A stretch of DNA of 64,000 nt from Bradyrhizobium japonicum USDA 6 (GCF_000284375.1 NC_017249.1:7061001-7125000), one strand, 5' to 3'. Numbered from the stretch's first letter, positions 28,006-38,167 are shown. The notes: a model not told the origin generated them from the sequence alone. Translations and numbers: made by a program.

Positions 28006-29256
28006 CTATTCCAGTTTCATGCGGATACCCTTGGCGCCGTTGAGCAGGCGCTTCAGGTGAAAGCCGGCCAGGGAATCGTCGGCGTACATCCCGACCAGCG
28101 CGGCGAAGGCCGGCATGGCCGCGACGTCGCCGGCTTCCATCTTGGCAAAAGCCTCGGAATATTGCGCCGTCCTCGGCGCTTCGAATTTTTCCTGCGGCAA
28201 CGGTTCGAACGCACGCAGCGGTTCGCTGCGTCCGCGCAGCATCAGATCACCGACGGGACGGCCTTGAAAATGCTCCGCCGCCTTAGCGACGCTGGCACTG
28301 GCGCAGATGCGTGTTCCGAGATGCTTGTTGGCGGCCTCCAGCCGTGCCGCGATGTTGATGGTGTCTCCATAGGCGGTATAGTCGAAGAAGCGGTTGCCTC
28401 CGAAATTGCCGACCAGTGCCGGCCCGGCGTGAATGCCGATGCGGGTGGTGCCGAAATTCACGCCCATGGCCCTCTGGCGCGCGCAGAAATCCTGCGCCCA
28501 GGCATCGAGGTCATGGGCGCAGGCGACCGCACGCGTCGCATAATCCGGCTGATCGCCCGGCGCATTGAAGAGCACCTGGATCGCATCGCCGATGATTTTT
28601 GCGACCGTCCCCTCATGCGCGAAGATGGTTTCGGTCATCCCGCCGACGTATTCGTTGAGGAGCGCGCCCAGCGTCTCGGGCGGTGCGCTCTCGACCAGGG
28701 AGGTGAACCCGGTGATATCGGTGAAGATGGTCGCGACATCGCGCCACTGCACCTCGATCCCCTCACCCTCGCCGCCCGCCACCAGACGCTTGGCGAGTTC
28801 GGGCGAGAAATGGCGCGACAGCGCGGCATGGGCCCGCTCCGCCTCCAACTGACGGCGCCGCACCTCCCGCAGCATCTCGATATGGCGAATGGTCTTCTCG
28901 ATCGTGGCTTCCAGGTCGGCGAAGTCGATCGGTTTGGTGAGGAAGTCGAACGCGCCGCGGTTCATGGCGGTACGGATGTTGCTCATGTCGCCATAGGCCG
29001 AGACGATGATGGTCGACTTCTTGTCTTCGGCCTCCTGGAGCTTCGCCAGCAGCGACAGCCCGTCCATCCGCGGCATGTTGATGTCGGAGACCACCATGTC
29101 GACATGCGGGTTCTGCTCGAGGGATTCCAGCGCCTCGACGCCGTCGCGTGCAAACATGATGTCGACGAGCCCGTCGCGGATCTGCCTGCGAAACTTTTGC
29201 AGGATCAGCGCCTCGAGGTCTGGCTCGTCATCGACGAAGAGGATGGTCGAAGTCAT
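28006..29256 (-). CDS. Response regulator with class III adenylate/guanylate cyclase domain
   Basis: 416 residues. Residues about 1-125 form a receiver domain ([12 protein letters not shown], phospho-acceptor in [12 protein letters not shown], lysine in LTKPIDF). A coiled-coil linker ([20 protein letters not shown]) leads to a class III cyclase catalytic domain with metal-binding aspartates in TIFTDITGF and [11 protein letters not shown], a DYTAYGD substrate loop typical of adenylate specificity, and INIAARLE carrying the transition-state Asn and Arg. All catalytic positions look intact. Phosphorylation by the upstream kinase is therefore likely to control cAMP synthesis. Overlaps the preceding receiver gene by ATGA. 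Confidence 0.92.
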   Translation of the reverse strand: MTSTILFVDDEPDLEALILQKFRRQIRDGLVDIMFARDGVEALESLEQNPHVDMVVSDINMPRMDGLSLLAKLQEAEDKKSTIIVSAYGDMSNIRTAMNRGAFDFLTKPIDFADLEATIEKTIRHIEMLREVRRRQLEAERAHAALSRHFSPELAKRLVAGGEGEGIEVQWRDVATIFTDITGFTSLVESAPPETLGALLNEYVGGMTETIFAHEGTVAKIIGDAIQVLFNAPGDQPDYATRAVACAHDLDAWAQDFCARQRAMGVNFGTTRIGIHAGPALVGNFGGNRFFDYTAYGDTINIAARLEAANKHLGTRICASASVAKAAEHFQGRPVGDLMLRGRSEPLRAFEPLPQEKFEAPRTAQYSEAFAKMEAGDVAAMPAFAALVGMYADDSLAGFHLKRLLNGAKGIRMKLE

Positions 29257-29642
29257 GCGGCTTGCTCGAGCCTCGTGTCGATCTCCTGCCGCAGCAGCGC
29301 AAAATCGATCGGCTTGGTGAGGAGCCCGATGGCGCCACGCTCGATCGCCTTCCGGCGCGTCTCGGCGTCGCCATAAGCCGTGATCATGATGACGGGAACG
29401 TCCGGATGCTCGGCGCGCACCTTGGGCAGCATGTCGAGCCCGCTCATGCCGGGCATGTTGATGTCGGACAGGATCAGGATCAACGAGGGGTCGCGTACCT
29501 CGGAGGCAAGCCTGAGCGCATCGGACGCGGACGGCGCGAATTCCATCTGGAAGCGCCCGGCGCGCAGGTCACGCCGGAACTGCTGCCGGAACAGCGCCTC
29601 GACGTCGGGCTCGTCATCGACGACCAGGATGTAAACGTTCAA
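29253..29642 (-). CDS. Single-domain response regulator (receiver only)
   Basis: 129 residues made of one receiver domain: [12 protein letters not shown], acceptor aspartate in [20 protein letters not shown] and LLTKPIDF with the conserved Lys. No output domain. It overlaps both neighbours by 4 bp (kinase upstream, receiver-cyclase downstream), so it should be made in stoichiometric amounts with them and may be a phosphate sink or relay that tunes the cyclase. The receiver resembles that of the cyclase, suggesting duplication. Confidence 0.9.
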   Translation of the reverse strand: MNVYILVVDDEPDVEALFRQQFRRDLRAGRFQMEFAPSASDALRLASEVRDPSLILILSDINMPGMSGLDMLPKVRAEHPDVPVIMITAYGDAETRRKAIERGAIGLLTKPIDFALLRQEIDTRLEQAA

Positions 29643-32224
29643 CTCTTGCCTCCGGGAGTGTCGCCCGCCGCCATCTTGCGCGGCAGCGTGATGATGAATT
29701 CGGTGAATACACCGGGCTCGGTGTTCACGTCGATCGTGCCACCGTGCTGTTTCACGACGATGTCATGACTCATGGACAGGCCGAGCCCGGTGCCCTCGCC
29801 GGCCGGCTTGGTGGTGAAGAACGGATTGAACAATTTCGCCCTCACCTCGGGCGGAATCCCTGTGCCGTTGTCGCGGATCCGGATCTCGACCTTGTCGCCG
29901 AGGTTCTTGGTGGCCGCGTTCAAGGTGGGCTCGAAACCGTCCGTCGCGCTCTCCTTGCGCTTGGCCGCAGCATAGAAGCCGTTCGAGATCAAATTGAGCA
30001 AGACACGCGCGATCTCCTGCGGATAGACATCGACCATCCCGGCCCCGGGGTCGAACTCGCGCTCGAGTGTGACGTTAAAGGCGGGCCGTTCCGCGCGCGC
30101 GCCGTGATAGGCAAGATTGAGGCTTTCCTCGACGACGGCATTGATATCGCTGGGACGATGCTCGCCGGAACCCGCGCGCGAATGTAGCAGCATGTTCCTG
30201 ACGATGGAATCGGCGCGCTTGCCGTGCTGCACGACCTTCTCGAGATTGCTCTTGAGCATGCCGGTCAGCTCGTCGACCTCCTCCTTGTTCTTGCCTTCGA
30301 AAGAGACCGACTGCAGGGTCTCATTGAGCTCGTCGATCAGTTCCGTCGAGACCGCGGAGAAATTGTTGATGAAATTGAGCGGGTTCTTGATCTCGTGGGC
30401 AATCCCCGCCGTGAGTTGACCGAGGGAGGCGAGCTTCTCGGTCTGGATCAGGCGATCCTGCGCGGCGCGGAGATCGTCGAGAGATCGTGACAGCTCCTGC
30501 GTACGCATGCGCAGCTCATTCAACAGGCGCGTATTTTCGATCGCGATGACGGCCTGGTTGGCAAATGACGCGATCAGCGCGATCTGCTTTTCGTCGAAGG
30601 CGACCGCTTCGACCCGGGCGACACCGATCGCGCCGATCACCTGTTCCCTCAACAGCATCGGCGTGAACAGGACCGAATTGAACCCGAAATCCTGCGCAAA
30701 CTCCTTGGTGGAAGAAGGTGCCGAGGGGTTGCCCAATATCGGCTGGAATTGCACCGTTCGCTTGGACAGAATGGCGAGCCCGCCCACCGTGTCGTCGGCC
30801 AGCGCGCGCGGATATCGCTCGGTCAGCCGCTCGAAGCCGGGCTGCCCGTCTGCCGCAGGCATCTCAACCGTCCCGTCGTGAACGGTCTGCACCACTGCAA
30901 AGCGGGTATCGAACATCCGCAGCAAATTTCGTACGATCGCGTCGAACACCGGCTTGGTGTCGTGCATTGATCCGCTGATCGACGCGAGAATCTCGGCGGT
31001 CGCAGTCTGTTGCTCGAGCGATTCACGCAGTTCTGCCGTCCGCTGCTCGACCTTGTTTTCCAAGTCGGCATAGGATTCCTGCAAGCGCCCGCCCATGTCG
31101 TTGAACTGGTCGGCGAGCCCCTCGAGCTCGTCGCCGGTCTTGATCGAGATGCGCTGCGAGAAATCGCCGCCCCCGATCCGCTCGGCGCCGCTGCGCAGTG
31201 CCTGGATCGGGCCGACCATGCGGCGCGCGAGGAAAATCCCGGCGAGCACCGCGAAGATCGACGCGGCGAGCAGCACGAGTGCGAGCCGTTCCAACGCGGC
31301 ATGGAGCGTCGCATAGGCCTCCTCGACCGGCAGCTCGACGAACATGGTCCAATGCAGCGGCTCGATCGGGGCCGATGCGGTCAGCACCTGCTGCCCCTGG
31401 ATGTTGCGCGCTTCGGGGAGCGTGTCGGACAGGGTGCTGCCTGCGGCCTGCGCGGCGCGCACCTGCGCGAGACCGGACATGTCGGTGTTGCGCAGGACCA
31501 GGCTGATATCGGGATGCGCGATCAGACGCCCCTCCGGGCCGACCACATAGGCATGTCCGTGCTCGCCGACCTTGATCTGGGACACGACGTCCCAGATCAG
31601 CTTGAGATTGACCTCCGCGATGCTGACGCCGGCATCCTTGCGCGCGCCGGCCAGCGCGAGCGTCATGTAGGGTTCGGACTCCCTGCGGAAATAGACCGGG
31701 CCGTAATAGACCTTGTGCGCGACCGCCTCGGTGAACTTCGGGTCGGCCGACAGGTCGATCCCGCTGTCGATCGCGTCCATCGCGAGCCGCGAGACCCGCA
31801 AGCGCTCCCTGCCGGTCGCATCCACCTGGGCGAGCTCGGTGATCGCGGGCACCTGGCGCAGCAGCCGTTGCGCATCGAACCGGCGCTGCTCGATCGAGCC
31901 CGCCGACCAGGGCAGCTGCGTGGTCCAGCCGAGCTGGCTCTCGATCTCCTTGACGAACTGGCCGATCTTGGCCGCCGCCGCCTCGGCCTGCTCATGCTGG
32001 ACCCGGATCAGCGCGGCCTTGTGCTCGCGATAATAGAAGAAGACCTCGAACAGCCCGTTGGCCAGCAGCGCAATGGCGACGACGGCCACGAACAGCGCGA
32101 CATATTTGGTGAAAAGCCGGGTCCTGATCCCGCGCCCCGCCGCCTCGCCGGGCACGACGCCAGCCGCGGCCGCGCTCGGCCCTGTCCTGGCTTGCGGGGT
32201 GTCGGGGTGGAGGGAGATGCTCAT
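29639..32224 (-). CDS. Membrane sensor histidine kinase (Cache-like sensor, HAMP, GAF, HisKA, HATPase)
   Basis: 861 residues from MSISLHPDTPQ (ATG 32224; an ATG 111 bp upstream adds a stretch without recognisable features). TM1 about 41-64, extracytoplasmic Cache-like sensor 65-310 (YMTLALAGARKDAGVSIAEV), TM2 about 312-334, HAMP 335-390, coiled coil, GAF domain about 425-570, phospho-acceptor His610 in GIAHEIKNPLNFINN, then ATPase with VLLNLISNGF (N box), RDNGTGIP and GEGTGLGLS. A full periplasmic signal receptor. It overlaps the downstream receiver gene and should phosphorylate it and/or the receiver-cyclase. The ligand is unknown. Confidence 0.93.
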   Translation of the reverse strand: MSISLHPDTPQARTGPSAAAAGVVPGEAAGRGIRTRLFTKYVALFVAVVAIALLANGLFEVFFYYREHKAALIRVQHEQAEAAAAKIGQFVKEIESQLGWTTQLPWSAGSIEQRRFDAQRLLRQVPAITELAQVDATGRERLRVSRLAMDAIDSGIDLSADPKFTEAVAHKVYYGPVYFRRESEPYMTLALAGARKDAGVSIAEVNLKLIWDVVSQIKVGEHGHAYVVGPEGRLIAHPDISLVLRNTDMSGLAQVRAAQAAGSTLSDTLPEARNIQGQQVLTASAPIEPLHWTMFVELPVEEAYATLHAALERLALVLLAASIFAVLAGIFLARRMVGPIQALRSGAERIGGGDFSQRISIKTGDELEGLADQFNDMGGRLQESYADLENKVEQRTAELRESLEQQTATAEILASISGSMHDTKPVFDAIVRNLLRMFDTRFAVVQTVHDGTVEMPAADGQPGFERLTERYPRALADDTVGGLAILSKRTVQFQPILGNPSAPSSTKEFAQDFGFNSVLFTPMLLREQVIGAIGVARVEAVAFDEKQIALIASFANQAVIAIENTRLLNELRMRTQELSRSLDDLRAAQDRLIQTEKLASLGQLTAGIAHEIKNPLNFINNFSAVSTELIDELNETLQSVSFEGKNKEEVDELTGMLKSNLEKVVQHGKRADSIVRNMLLHSRAGSGEHRPSDINAVVEESLNLAYHGARAERPAFNVTLEREFDPGAGMVDVYPQEIARVLLNLISNGFYAAAKRKESATDGFEPTLNAATKNLGDKVEIRIRDNGTGIPPEVRAKLFNPFFTTKPAGEGTGLGLSMSHDIVVKQHGGTIDVNTEPGVFTEFIITLPRKMAAGDTPGGKS

Positions 32225-32374
32225 CCCGGCGAATCTAGCAAGAAGGCCGGAACTTGTCTCTCGCCAACGCGGAAAGGCCTCCCCCGTAAGCCTGCCGGCG
32301 TCCCCAGGCTGCGGGGCAAATGAAAAGGGCGGCAACGGATGCCGCTGCCGCCCTCTGGTTCGCTGACCTGCGGC

Positions 32375-35300
32375 TCAGGTCGGTCGCAGCGCCTTGGAAT
32401 TGAGGTCGAGATCGTTGACCTCCTTGTTCCGCTCGGAATCGGCCGCCGCGCGGTGGTCGGTTGCCAGCACGACGTAGACCGCGGGCAGCACGAACAGCGT
32501 GAACAGCGTGCCGATCGACATGCCGGCGACGACCACGAGACCGATCGAGAAGCGGCTGGCCGCGCCCGCGCCGGACGCAGTCAGGAGCGGGATCAGGCCG
32601 GTCACCATCGCGGCCGTGGTCATCAGGATCGGCCGCAGACGAATACGGGCCGACATCTCGATGGCCGAACGGCGGTCGAGCCGCTCGTTGACCTGGAGCT
32701 CGTTGGCGAACTCCACCATCAGGATGCCGTGCTTGGTGATCAGCCCGACCAGCGTCAGCAGGCCGACCTGGGTATAGATGTTCATGGTCGCCACGCCGAA
32801 GAACAACGGGATCAGTGCGCCGACGATCGCCATCGGCACCGAGATCATGATCACCAGAGGATCGCGAAGACTCTCGAACTGCGCCGCCAGCACCAGGAAG
32901 ATGATGACCAACGCGAAGCCGAAGGTGACCGCGAGCTGATTGCCCTCCTGCACGTACTGCCGGCTGTCGGCGAGATAGTCGTGGCTGAAACCCGCGGGCA
33001 GCTTCTTGGCTTCGCCTTCCAGGAAGTCGACCGCCGCACCAACGGTCACGCCCGGCATCGGCACGGCGGAGAAGGTCGCCGAGTTCAGCTGGTTGTAGTG
33101 CGTCAGCGAATTCGGGTCGGTCTTGGTCCGGATCGAGACCACCGTCGACAGCGGGAGCTGCTGGCCGGTGTTGGTCGTCACGTAGTAACCGCCGAGCGAT
33201 TCCGGCGAGAGCCGCTGGCCGCGCGGCACCTGCGGAATCACCTGGTAGGAACGGCCCTCGAGATTGAAGCGGTTGATGTAGTTGCCGCCGAGCAGCACCG
33301 CGAGCGTGCTGCCGAGATTCTGCATGTTGACGCCGAGATCCTGCGCCTTGGTGCGGTCGATCGTGACCTCAACGTTCGGCTGGTTGTAGGCGAGGTCGCT
33401 GTCGGAGACGATGAACATGCCGCTCTTGCGCGCAGCGTCCTTCAGCTTCTCCATCTGCTCATAGACCGTCTGGAACCCCGCGGTGGAGTTGATCACCATC
33501 TGCACCGGCAAACCGCCCGGGCCGCCAGGCAGCGGCGGCAGGTTGAAGGCGAAGGCCTGCACACCCTCGATCTTGGAGAGCTCGGCCTGCACCAGCGGCT
33601 TCAGCTGGATCGACGAGCGCTTGCGCTCCTCCCAGGACTTGAGCAACATGCCGGCGATACCGCCCTGCGGGCCGTTGATGCCGTTCAGCACGAAGCGCAG
33701 ATCGGTCTCGGGGAATTTCTGGAATTCCTTGTCGAGTTTCTCGCCATAGAAGTCGACATAGTCGATATTGGCGTATTTCGGCGCCTTGGTCACCGCGAAC
33801 ACGATGCCCTGGTCTTCCTCAGGCGCCAGTTCCTTCGACGTATGCATGTAGAGGAAGCCGACGAGCCCGAGGATCGTCACCGCGAACAGTCCGGTGATGG
33901 CCTTGTAGTCGAGCGAGCGGTCGAGCCTGCGGCCATACCAGCGCGTGAGCGCGCCAAACACCCTGTTGACGAGCTTGGCGAAGCGACCCTCTTCGGTGTT
34001 CTTGAGCAGCACCGAGCACATCATTGGTGACAGCGTCAGCGCGATCACGCCCGACACGATCACCGAGCCGGCAAGCGTGAAAGCGAACTCACGGAACAGC
34101 GAGCCGGTGAGACCGCCGAGGAATCCGATCGGCGCGTACACCGCGGCGAGCGTGATCGTCATCGACACGACGGGACCGACGATCTCGCGTGCGCCTTGTA
34201 GCGCCGATTGTACCGGTGTCTTGCCCTCCTCCAGATGGCGATGGATGTTCTCCACCACGACGATGGCGTCGTCGACCACGAGGCCGATCGCGAGCACCAT
34301 CGCGAGCAGGGTCAAGAGGTTGAAGCTGAAGCCCAGGGCCAGCATCAAGGTGCAGACGCCGATCATCGACAAGGGAATCGTGACGACGGGAATGATGACC
34401 GAGCGGAACGAGGCCAGGAACAGGAAGATGACCACGATCACGATGATCACGGCTTCGCCCAGCGTCTTCTCCACCTCGTCGATCGAGGATTGGATGAACT
34501 TGGTCGAGTCGTAGGCGACCTTCATCTTCATCGACGGCGGCAGATTGCGTTCGAGCTCGGGGAACAGCGCGCGCACGCCCTTCACCAGGGTCAGCGGGTT
34601 GCCCTGCGGCGTCGCCTGCACACCGATGAAGATCGCGTGCTCGCCGTTGAAGGCGACGCTCGCATCCGTGCTCTGGGCCGCAAGCTCGACGGTGGCGATG
34701 TCCTCCATCCGCACGAAGCCGCCGTCCTTGGCCTTGACGATCATCTTCTTGAACTGGTTGACGTCGGTCAGGCCCGTGTTCGTCGAGACGTTCGAGACGA
34801 TGAGGTAGCCCTTGGTCTGGCCCGCCGCGGACTGGAAGTTGTTGGCGGTGATCGCGGCCGCGACATCGGCCGGCGACACGTTGCGGCCGGCCATTTTCAC
34901 CGGATCAAGCCACAGCCGCATCGCAAAGGTCTGGCCGCCGAGAATGTCGGCGGAAGCCACGCCATCGACGGTCGACAGCACCGGCTGCACCACGCGCGTC
35001 AGATAATCCGAGATCGCCGAGCCCGACAGCTCCTCGGACGAGAAGCCAAGATACATCACGGCCGTGGTCTGGCCCGTGGTCTTGGTGACGATCGGATCGT
35101 TGGATTCCTTCGGAATCAGGTACTTGACCGAGTTCGTCTTGGCCAGCACCTCGGTAAGCGCCTGGTTCGGATCGAAGTTCAGCTTGATGTAGACCTGGAT
35201 CGTCGAGGTGCCCAGCACCGAGGACGAGGTGATGTAGTCGACGCCCTCGGCCGAAGCGACGGCCTGCTCGATCGGCGTGGTGATGAAGCCCTGGATCAGG

Positions 35301-35470
35301 TCCGCGGACGCGCCGGGATAGACGGTCGTGATGTTGATGACCGTGTTCGACAGCTTCGGATACTGCCGGATCGGCAGCACCATCGCCGCGCGCAGGCCGA
35401 TCAGCAGGATCAGCAGGCTGACGACGACCGACAGGACCGGTCGCTTGATGAAAATATCGGTAAATGCCAT
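32375..35470 (-). CDS. RND (HAE1-type) efflux pump inner-membrane subunit
   Basis: 1031 residues from MAFTDIFIKRPVLSVVVSLL (ATG 35470 preferred over 35497 because RND proteins start here). Twelve membrane helices in the usual 1+5+1+5 arrangement, two large periplasmic loops, and the proton-relay motif GLVVDDAIVVVENIHRHLEEG in helix 4. This is an AcrB/MexB-type proton-driven drug exporter. Third gene of a TetR-MFP-RND operon. No outer-membrane channel gene is adjacent, so a channel encoded elsewhere is probably shared. Confidence 0.94.
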   Translation of the reverse strand: MAFTDIFIKRPVLSVVVSLLILLIGLRAAMVLPIRQYPKLSNTVINITTVYPGASADLIQGFITTPIEQAVASAEGVDYITSSSVLGTSTIQVYIKLNFDPNQALTEVLAKTNSVKYLIPKESNDPIVTKTTGQTTAVMYLGFSSEELSGSAISDYLTRVVQPVLSTVDGVASADILGGQTFAMRLWLDPVKMAGRNVSPADVAAAITANNFQSAAGQTKGYLIVSNVSTNTGLTDVNQFKKMIVKAKDGGFVRMEDIATVELAAQSTDASVAFNGEHAIFIGVQATPQGNPLTLVKGVRALFPELERNLPPSMKMKVAYDSTKFIQSSIDEVEKTLGEAVIIVIVVIFLFLASFRSVIIPVVTIPLSMIGVCTLMLALGFSFNLLTLLAMVLAIGLVVDDAIVVVENIHRHLEEGKTPVQSALQGAREIVGPVVSMTITLAAVYAPIGFLGGLTGSLFREFAFTLAGSVIVSGVIALTLSPMMCSVLLKNTEEGRFAKLVNRVFGALTRWYGRRLDRSLDYKAITGLFAVTILGLVGFLYMHTSKELAPEEDQGIVFAVTKAPKYANIDYVDFYGEKLDKEFQKFPETDLRFVLNGINGPQGGIAGMLLKSWEERKRSSIQLKPLVQAELSKIEGVQAFAFNLPPLPGGPGGLPVQMVINSTAGFQTVYEQMEKLKDAARKSGMFIVSDSDLAYNQPNVEVTIDRTKAQDLGVNMQNLGSTLAVLLGGNYINRFNLEGRSYQVIPQVPRGQRLSPESLGGYYVTTNTGQQLPLSTVVSIRTKTDPNSLTHYNQLNSATFSAVPMPGVTVGAAVDFLEGEAKKLPAGFSHDYLADSRQYVQEGNQLAVTFGFALVIIFLVLAAQFESLRDPLVIMISVPMAIVGALIPLFFGVATMNIYTQVGLLTLVGLITKHGILMVEFANELQVNERLDRRSAIEMSARIRLRPILMTTAAMVTGLIPLLTASGAGAASRFSIGLVVVAGMSIGTLFTLFVLPAVYVVLATDHRAAADSERNKEVNDLDLNSKALRPT

Positions 35471-35539
35471 CGCGGCGATCTCGATTCTATGTCTCAAGAA
35501 AAGTGATCCGGCCGAGCCGGATCACTTGGATGGTGTTGA

Positions 35540-36733
35540 TCAGTAGCGCGGCGGCTGCGCCGGGATCTGCGGAGCCGGGTCGGTCGAAATCGACACCGGA
35601 GCGCCCGATTGCAGCTTGAGCTGGCCGACGGCGACGACCTTGTCGCCCGGCTTCACGCCCTTGATGATTTCGACGCGACCGTCGACGCGGTTGCCGGTCT
35701 GCACGAAGGTGCGCACCGCGGAGAGGCTGGTCTTGCCGTCCTCTTCCTTCTTCTCGGTGATCACGAACACGGAGTCGCCGTACAGCGTGTAGTCGACCGC
35801 CGTCTCCGGTACGGTAATCACAGCCGGCTTGTCCGGCAGCACCACCGTGGTGGTCACGAACATGCCGGGCTTGAGGATCTTCTCTGGATTGGCGATCGTC
35901 GCCTGCACGCGGATATTGCGGGTGTCGGTCGCGATCTGCGGCTCGATCGTGGTGATCTTGCCTTCGAAGACGCGGCCCGGATAGGCGTCCACCTTGAGCC
36001 TGACGACCTGGCCGACCTTGAGGTTGGCGCTGTCCTTTTCCGTCACGGTGAAGTTCGCCCACAGCTGCGACAGATCGGTCAGCGAGACGATCGCCGTGCC
36101 GGCTGTCAGATACTGTCCAACCTCGACCTTGCGCACGCCGAGATCGCCGGAGAACGGTGCGCGCACCAGCTTCTGCGAGATGACCGCCTCGGTCTTGGCG
36201 ATGCCGGCCATCGCCTGATCGTAGGCAGCCTGCGCGTTATCGACGGTCGCCTGCGGGCCGAACTGGCGCGAGGCCAGCTGCTTGGCGCGGTCGAGCGAGA
36301 GCTGCGCGACGGTCGCCTGCGCCTTGTAATTGGCGAGGTCGCCCTGCTCCGGCATGTCGAAGAACTGCACCAGCGGCGTGCCGGCTTCGACATGGGCGCC
36401 CGGCTCGAACTTGATCTCGGTGACGCGGCCGTTGACGTCGGCGCTGACGTCGACCTGATGCACGGCGACGAGCCCGCCGACGGCGGTGAGCAGGTTCGGC
36501 ACGACTTCCGACTTCGCCTCGGCCGCGCTGACCGCGGTCGGCGGCGGCTTGTTGTTGGCGAAGAACTGCTTGATCATCTGGCCGCGGAAGTAATTGAACC
36601 AGACAAGGCCGCCAACGAGCACGCCCAGGAGCGTGCCGACGATGATGAACCACAGCACTGGCCTAACCGGACGCTTGGGAGCCTTGGTGTCGATCGGTTC
36701 GCCCGAAATCCTGTGTTCGGTTACGATGTTCAT
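35540..36733 (-). CDS. RND efflux periplasmic adaptor (membrane fusion protein)
   Basis: 397 residues from MNIVTEHRISGEPIDTK (ATG 36733). One N-terminal anchor (about residues 25-45), a lipoyl-like half (DVSADVNGRVTEIKFEPGAH), an alpha-hairpin (LSLDRAKQLASRQFGPQATV) and the second lipoyl half APFSGDLGVRKVEVGQYL. These are AcrA/MexA-family features. It links the RND pump to an outer-membrane channel. It starts 1 bp after the TetR stop, in the same operon. Confidence 0.93.
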   Translation of the reverse strand: MNIVTEHRISGEPIDTKAPKRPVRPVLWFIIVGTLLGVLVGGLVWFNYFRGQMIKQFFANNKPPPTAVSAAEAKSEVVPNLLTAVGGLVAVHQVDVSADVNGRVTEIKFEPGAHVEAGTPLVQFFDMPEQGDLANYKAQATVAQLSLDRAKQLASRQFGPQATVDNAQAAYDQAMAGIAKTEAVISQKLVRAPFSGDLGVRKVEVGQYLTAGTAIVSLTDLSQLWANFTVTEKDSANLKVGQVVRLKVDAYPGRVFEGKITTIEPQIATDTRNIRVQATIANPEKILKPGMFVTTTVVLPDKPAVITVPETAVDYTLYGDSVFVITEKKEEDGKTSLSAVRTFVQTGNRVDGRVEIIKGVKPGDKVVAVGQLKLQSGAPVSISTDPAPQIPAQPPRY

Positions 36734-36734
36734 G

Positions 36735-37421
36735 TCATGCGCTTTCTGCAATCGCCGTCTTGCCCGCATCCGCGGCCTGATCGCGGCCCAAATGCGAAGC
36801 AATTGCGGCGTCGTTAAGTCCGATACCCCTCAGGAGAAACTCACAGAGCTGCCGCTCCAGATCGTTCGCCTTGCCGTAGACGAGGCAGGGCGTGGCCGGC
36901 AGCCTGGTCAGCGCAGCCATCATCACCGAATGATGCGCGAACCAGAACAGGTTGAGCGGATCGCCGCTGAACGGCCGCGCGTCACCGCTGGCAACCGCGC
37001 GCTCGAGCGAGGCGAGGAAGACCGCCCCGATCAGCTTCTCGATCTTGGCATATAGCAGACGGGCGAATTCGCCGTCATCCAGATGGCTGGTGGCCATCAG
37101 TCGCAGGCGCTGCGCCTCTTCCTGATCAGGCCCGTCGGCGATGTGGAGGAAGTGCTGGACCATGCCGCGGATCAACTCGACCAGCGTGGCCGTCGAGGGC
37201 TCCCGCTCGAGCAGGTCCATCAGTGCCGGATCGGCTTCGCATTCGTCGCTGAGGATTTCAGCGTAGAGCGCCGCCTTGGACGGGAAATGCTTGAACAGCA
37301 GCGCCTCGGAAATGGCCGCGGCGGCCGCCACGCTCTTGGTCGTGGTGCCGGTATAGCCGTGTCGGGCAAAGCAGCGTTTTGCGGCACCGAGGATCAATTG
37401 ACGCCTCAGGTCGCTCGTCAT
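36735..37421 (-). CDS. TetR family repressor of the RND efflux operon
   Basis: About 228 residues from ATG 37421 (MTSDLRRQLILGAAKRCF); an ATG at 37436 is also possible. The N-terminal helix-turn-helix is HGYTGTTTKSVAAAAAISEA followed by LLFKHFPSKAALYAE, the TetR signature. The C-terminal part should bind the inducer. First gene of the efflux operon, with an operator-like dyad 20 bp ahead of the start, which implies autorepression. Gene order and strand match the flavonoid-responsive FrrA-regulated efflux locus described in Bradyrhizobium; orthology is inferred, not proven. Confidence 0.9.
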   Translation of the reverse strand: MTSDLRRQLILGAAKRCFARHGYTGTTTKSVAAAAAISEALLFKHFPSKAALYAEILSDECEADPALMDLLEREPSTATLVELIRGMVQHFLHIADGPDQEEAQRLRLMATSHLDDGEFARLLYAKIEKLIGAVFLASLERAVASGDARPFSGDPLNLFWFAHHSVMMAALTRLPATPCLVYGKANDLERQLCEFLLRGIGLNDAAIASHLGRDQAADAGKTAIAESA

Positions 37422-37440
37422 TCGCAATGAGCTCATGTTA

Positions 37441-37456
37441 GTGAGTAAGCACTCAC
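37441..37456. promoter_or_regulatory. Candidate TetR operator
   Basis: GTGAGTAAGCACTCAC is a dyad with 6-bp arms (GTGAGT/ACTCAC) around AAGC, directly upstream of the TetR-MFP-RND operon. TetR-type efflux repressors often bind such GTGAGT half-sites. Its position would block the operon promoter. Confidence 0.65.
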
Positions 37457-37576
37457 CCACGCAAAAGTCAAGCAGAATGCTGCGGCGCAACCTATGTGGG
37501 TGCAAACTTGTTGGAAAATGGCCACACTTCCCCGCCCGGAGGGCCGGGAACGTTGCTCAGGACGGAGCCGAGGGGG

Positions 37577-38167
37577 CTAGATCGGCTGGAAGCCGAGATC
37601 GCTGCGGATCCGGTTGACGATGTAAGTCCCGTCCCGGGTTGGGAGAATCCGGTCCAGGCTGGCGCTGTCGATCTTCACATTGGCAAATCGCGGCCCCGCC
37701 GAGACGTCGTGGACGGCTTTGGCGAAGGCCTCGACCTCGGCCATGGTCGAGATCGCGCGAGAGTCCCCTATGCCGCAGGCCCTGGCGACGCCGACGAGGT
37801 CGGCAGCCGCGGAGGTGTGGCTGGTCTGACCGCCGGTCTCGCCATAGGCCTCGTTGTCGAGCACCACGATCGAGAGATTGGACGGCTTCTGCAGGCCGAT
37901 GGTGGCAAGGCTCCCCATCCCCATCAGCATCTCGCCGTCGCCGGTGATGACCAGCACCGGCAGTTTTGGTTGCGCCAGCGCCAGACCAAGCCCGATCATC
38001 GCCGCGCCGCCCATGCCGCCCCAGAGGTAGAAGTTGCGCGCGTGGTCGCCGGCGGCACACATGTCGTTGGTGGAGGCCCCGAGGCCGCCGATCGCAACAA
38101 CGTCCTTGCGGTTCGCAAGCAGGCTGGACACCACCTGGCGGCGGTCGAGGAGATTGGCCTTGCTCAT
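37577..38167 (-). CDS. ThDP-dependent decarboxylase, beta (ThDP-binding) subunit, ComE-like
   Basis: 196 residues from MSKANLLDRRQVVSSLLANR (ATG 38167). The ThDP-binding motif starts VITGDGEMLMGMGSLATIGL and ends with the asparagine in VVLDNEAYGETGG. Size and motif match the beta subunit of sulfopyruvate decarboxylase (ComE) or the C-terminal half of phosphonopyruvate decarboxylase. Its ATG overlaps the stop of the alpha subunit gene by ATGA, so the subunits are co-translated. The actual 2-oxo acid substrate is unknown; no coenzyme M or phosphonate genes lie nearby. Confidence 0.85.
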   Translation of the reverse strand: MSKANLLDRRQVVSSLLANRKDVVAIGGLGASTNDMCAAGDHARNFYLWGGMGGAAMIGLGLALAQPKLPVLVITGDGEMLMGMGSLATIGLQKPSNLSIVVLDNEAYGETGGQTSHTSAAADLVGVARACGIGDSRAISTMAEVEAFAKAVHDVSAGPRFANVKIDSASLDRILPTRDGTYIVNRIRSDLGFQPI

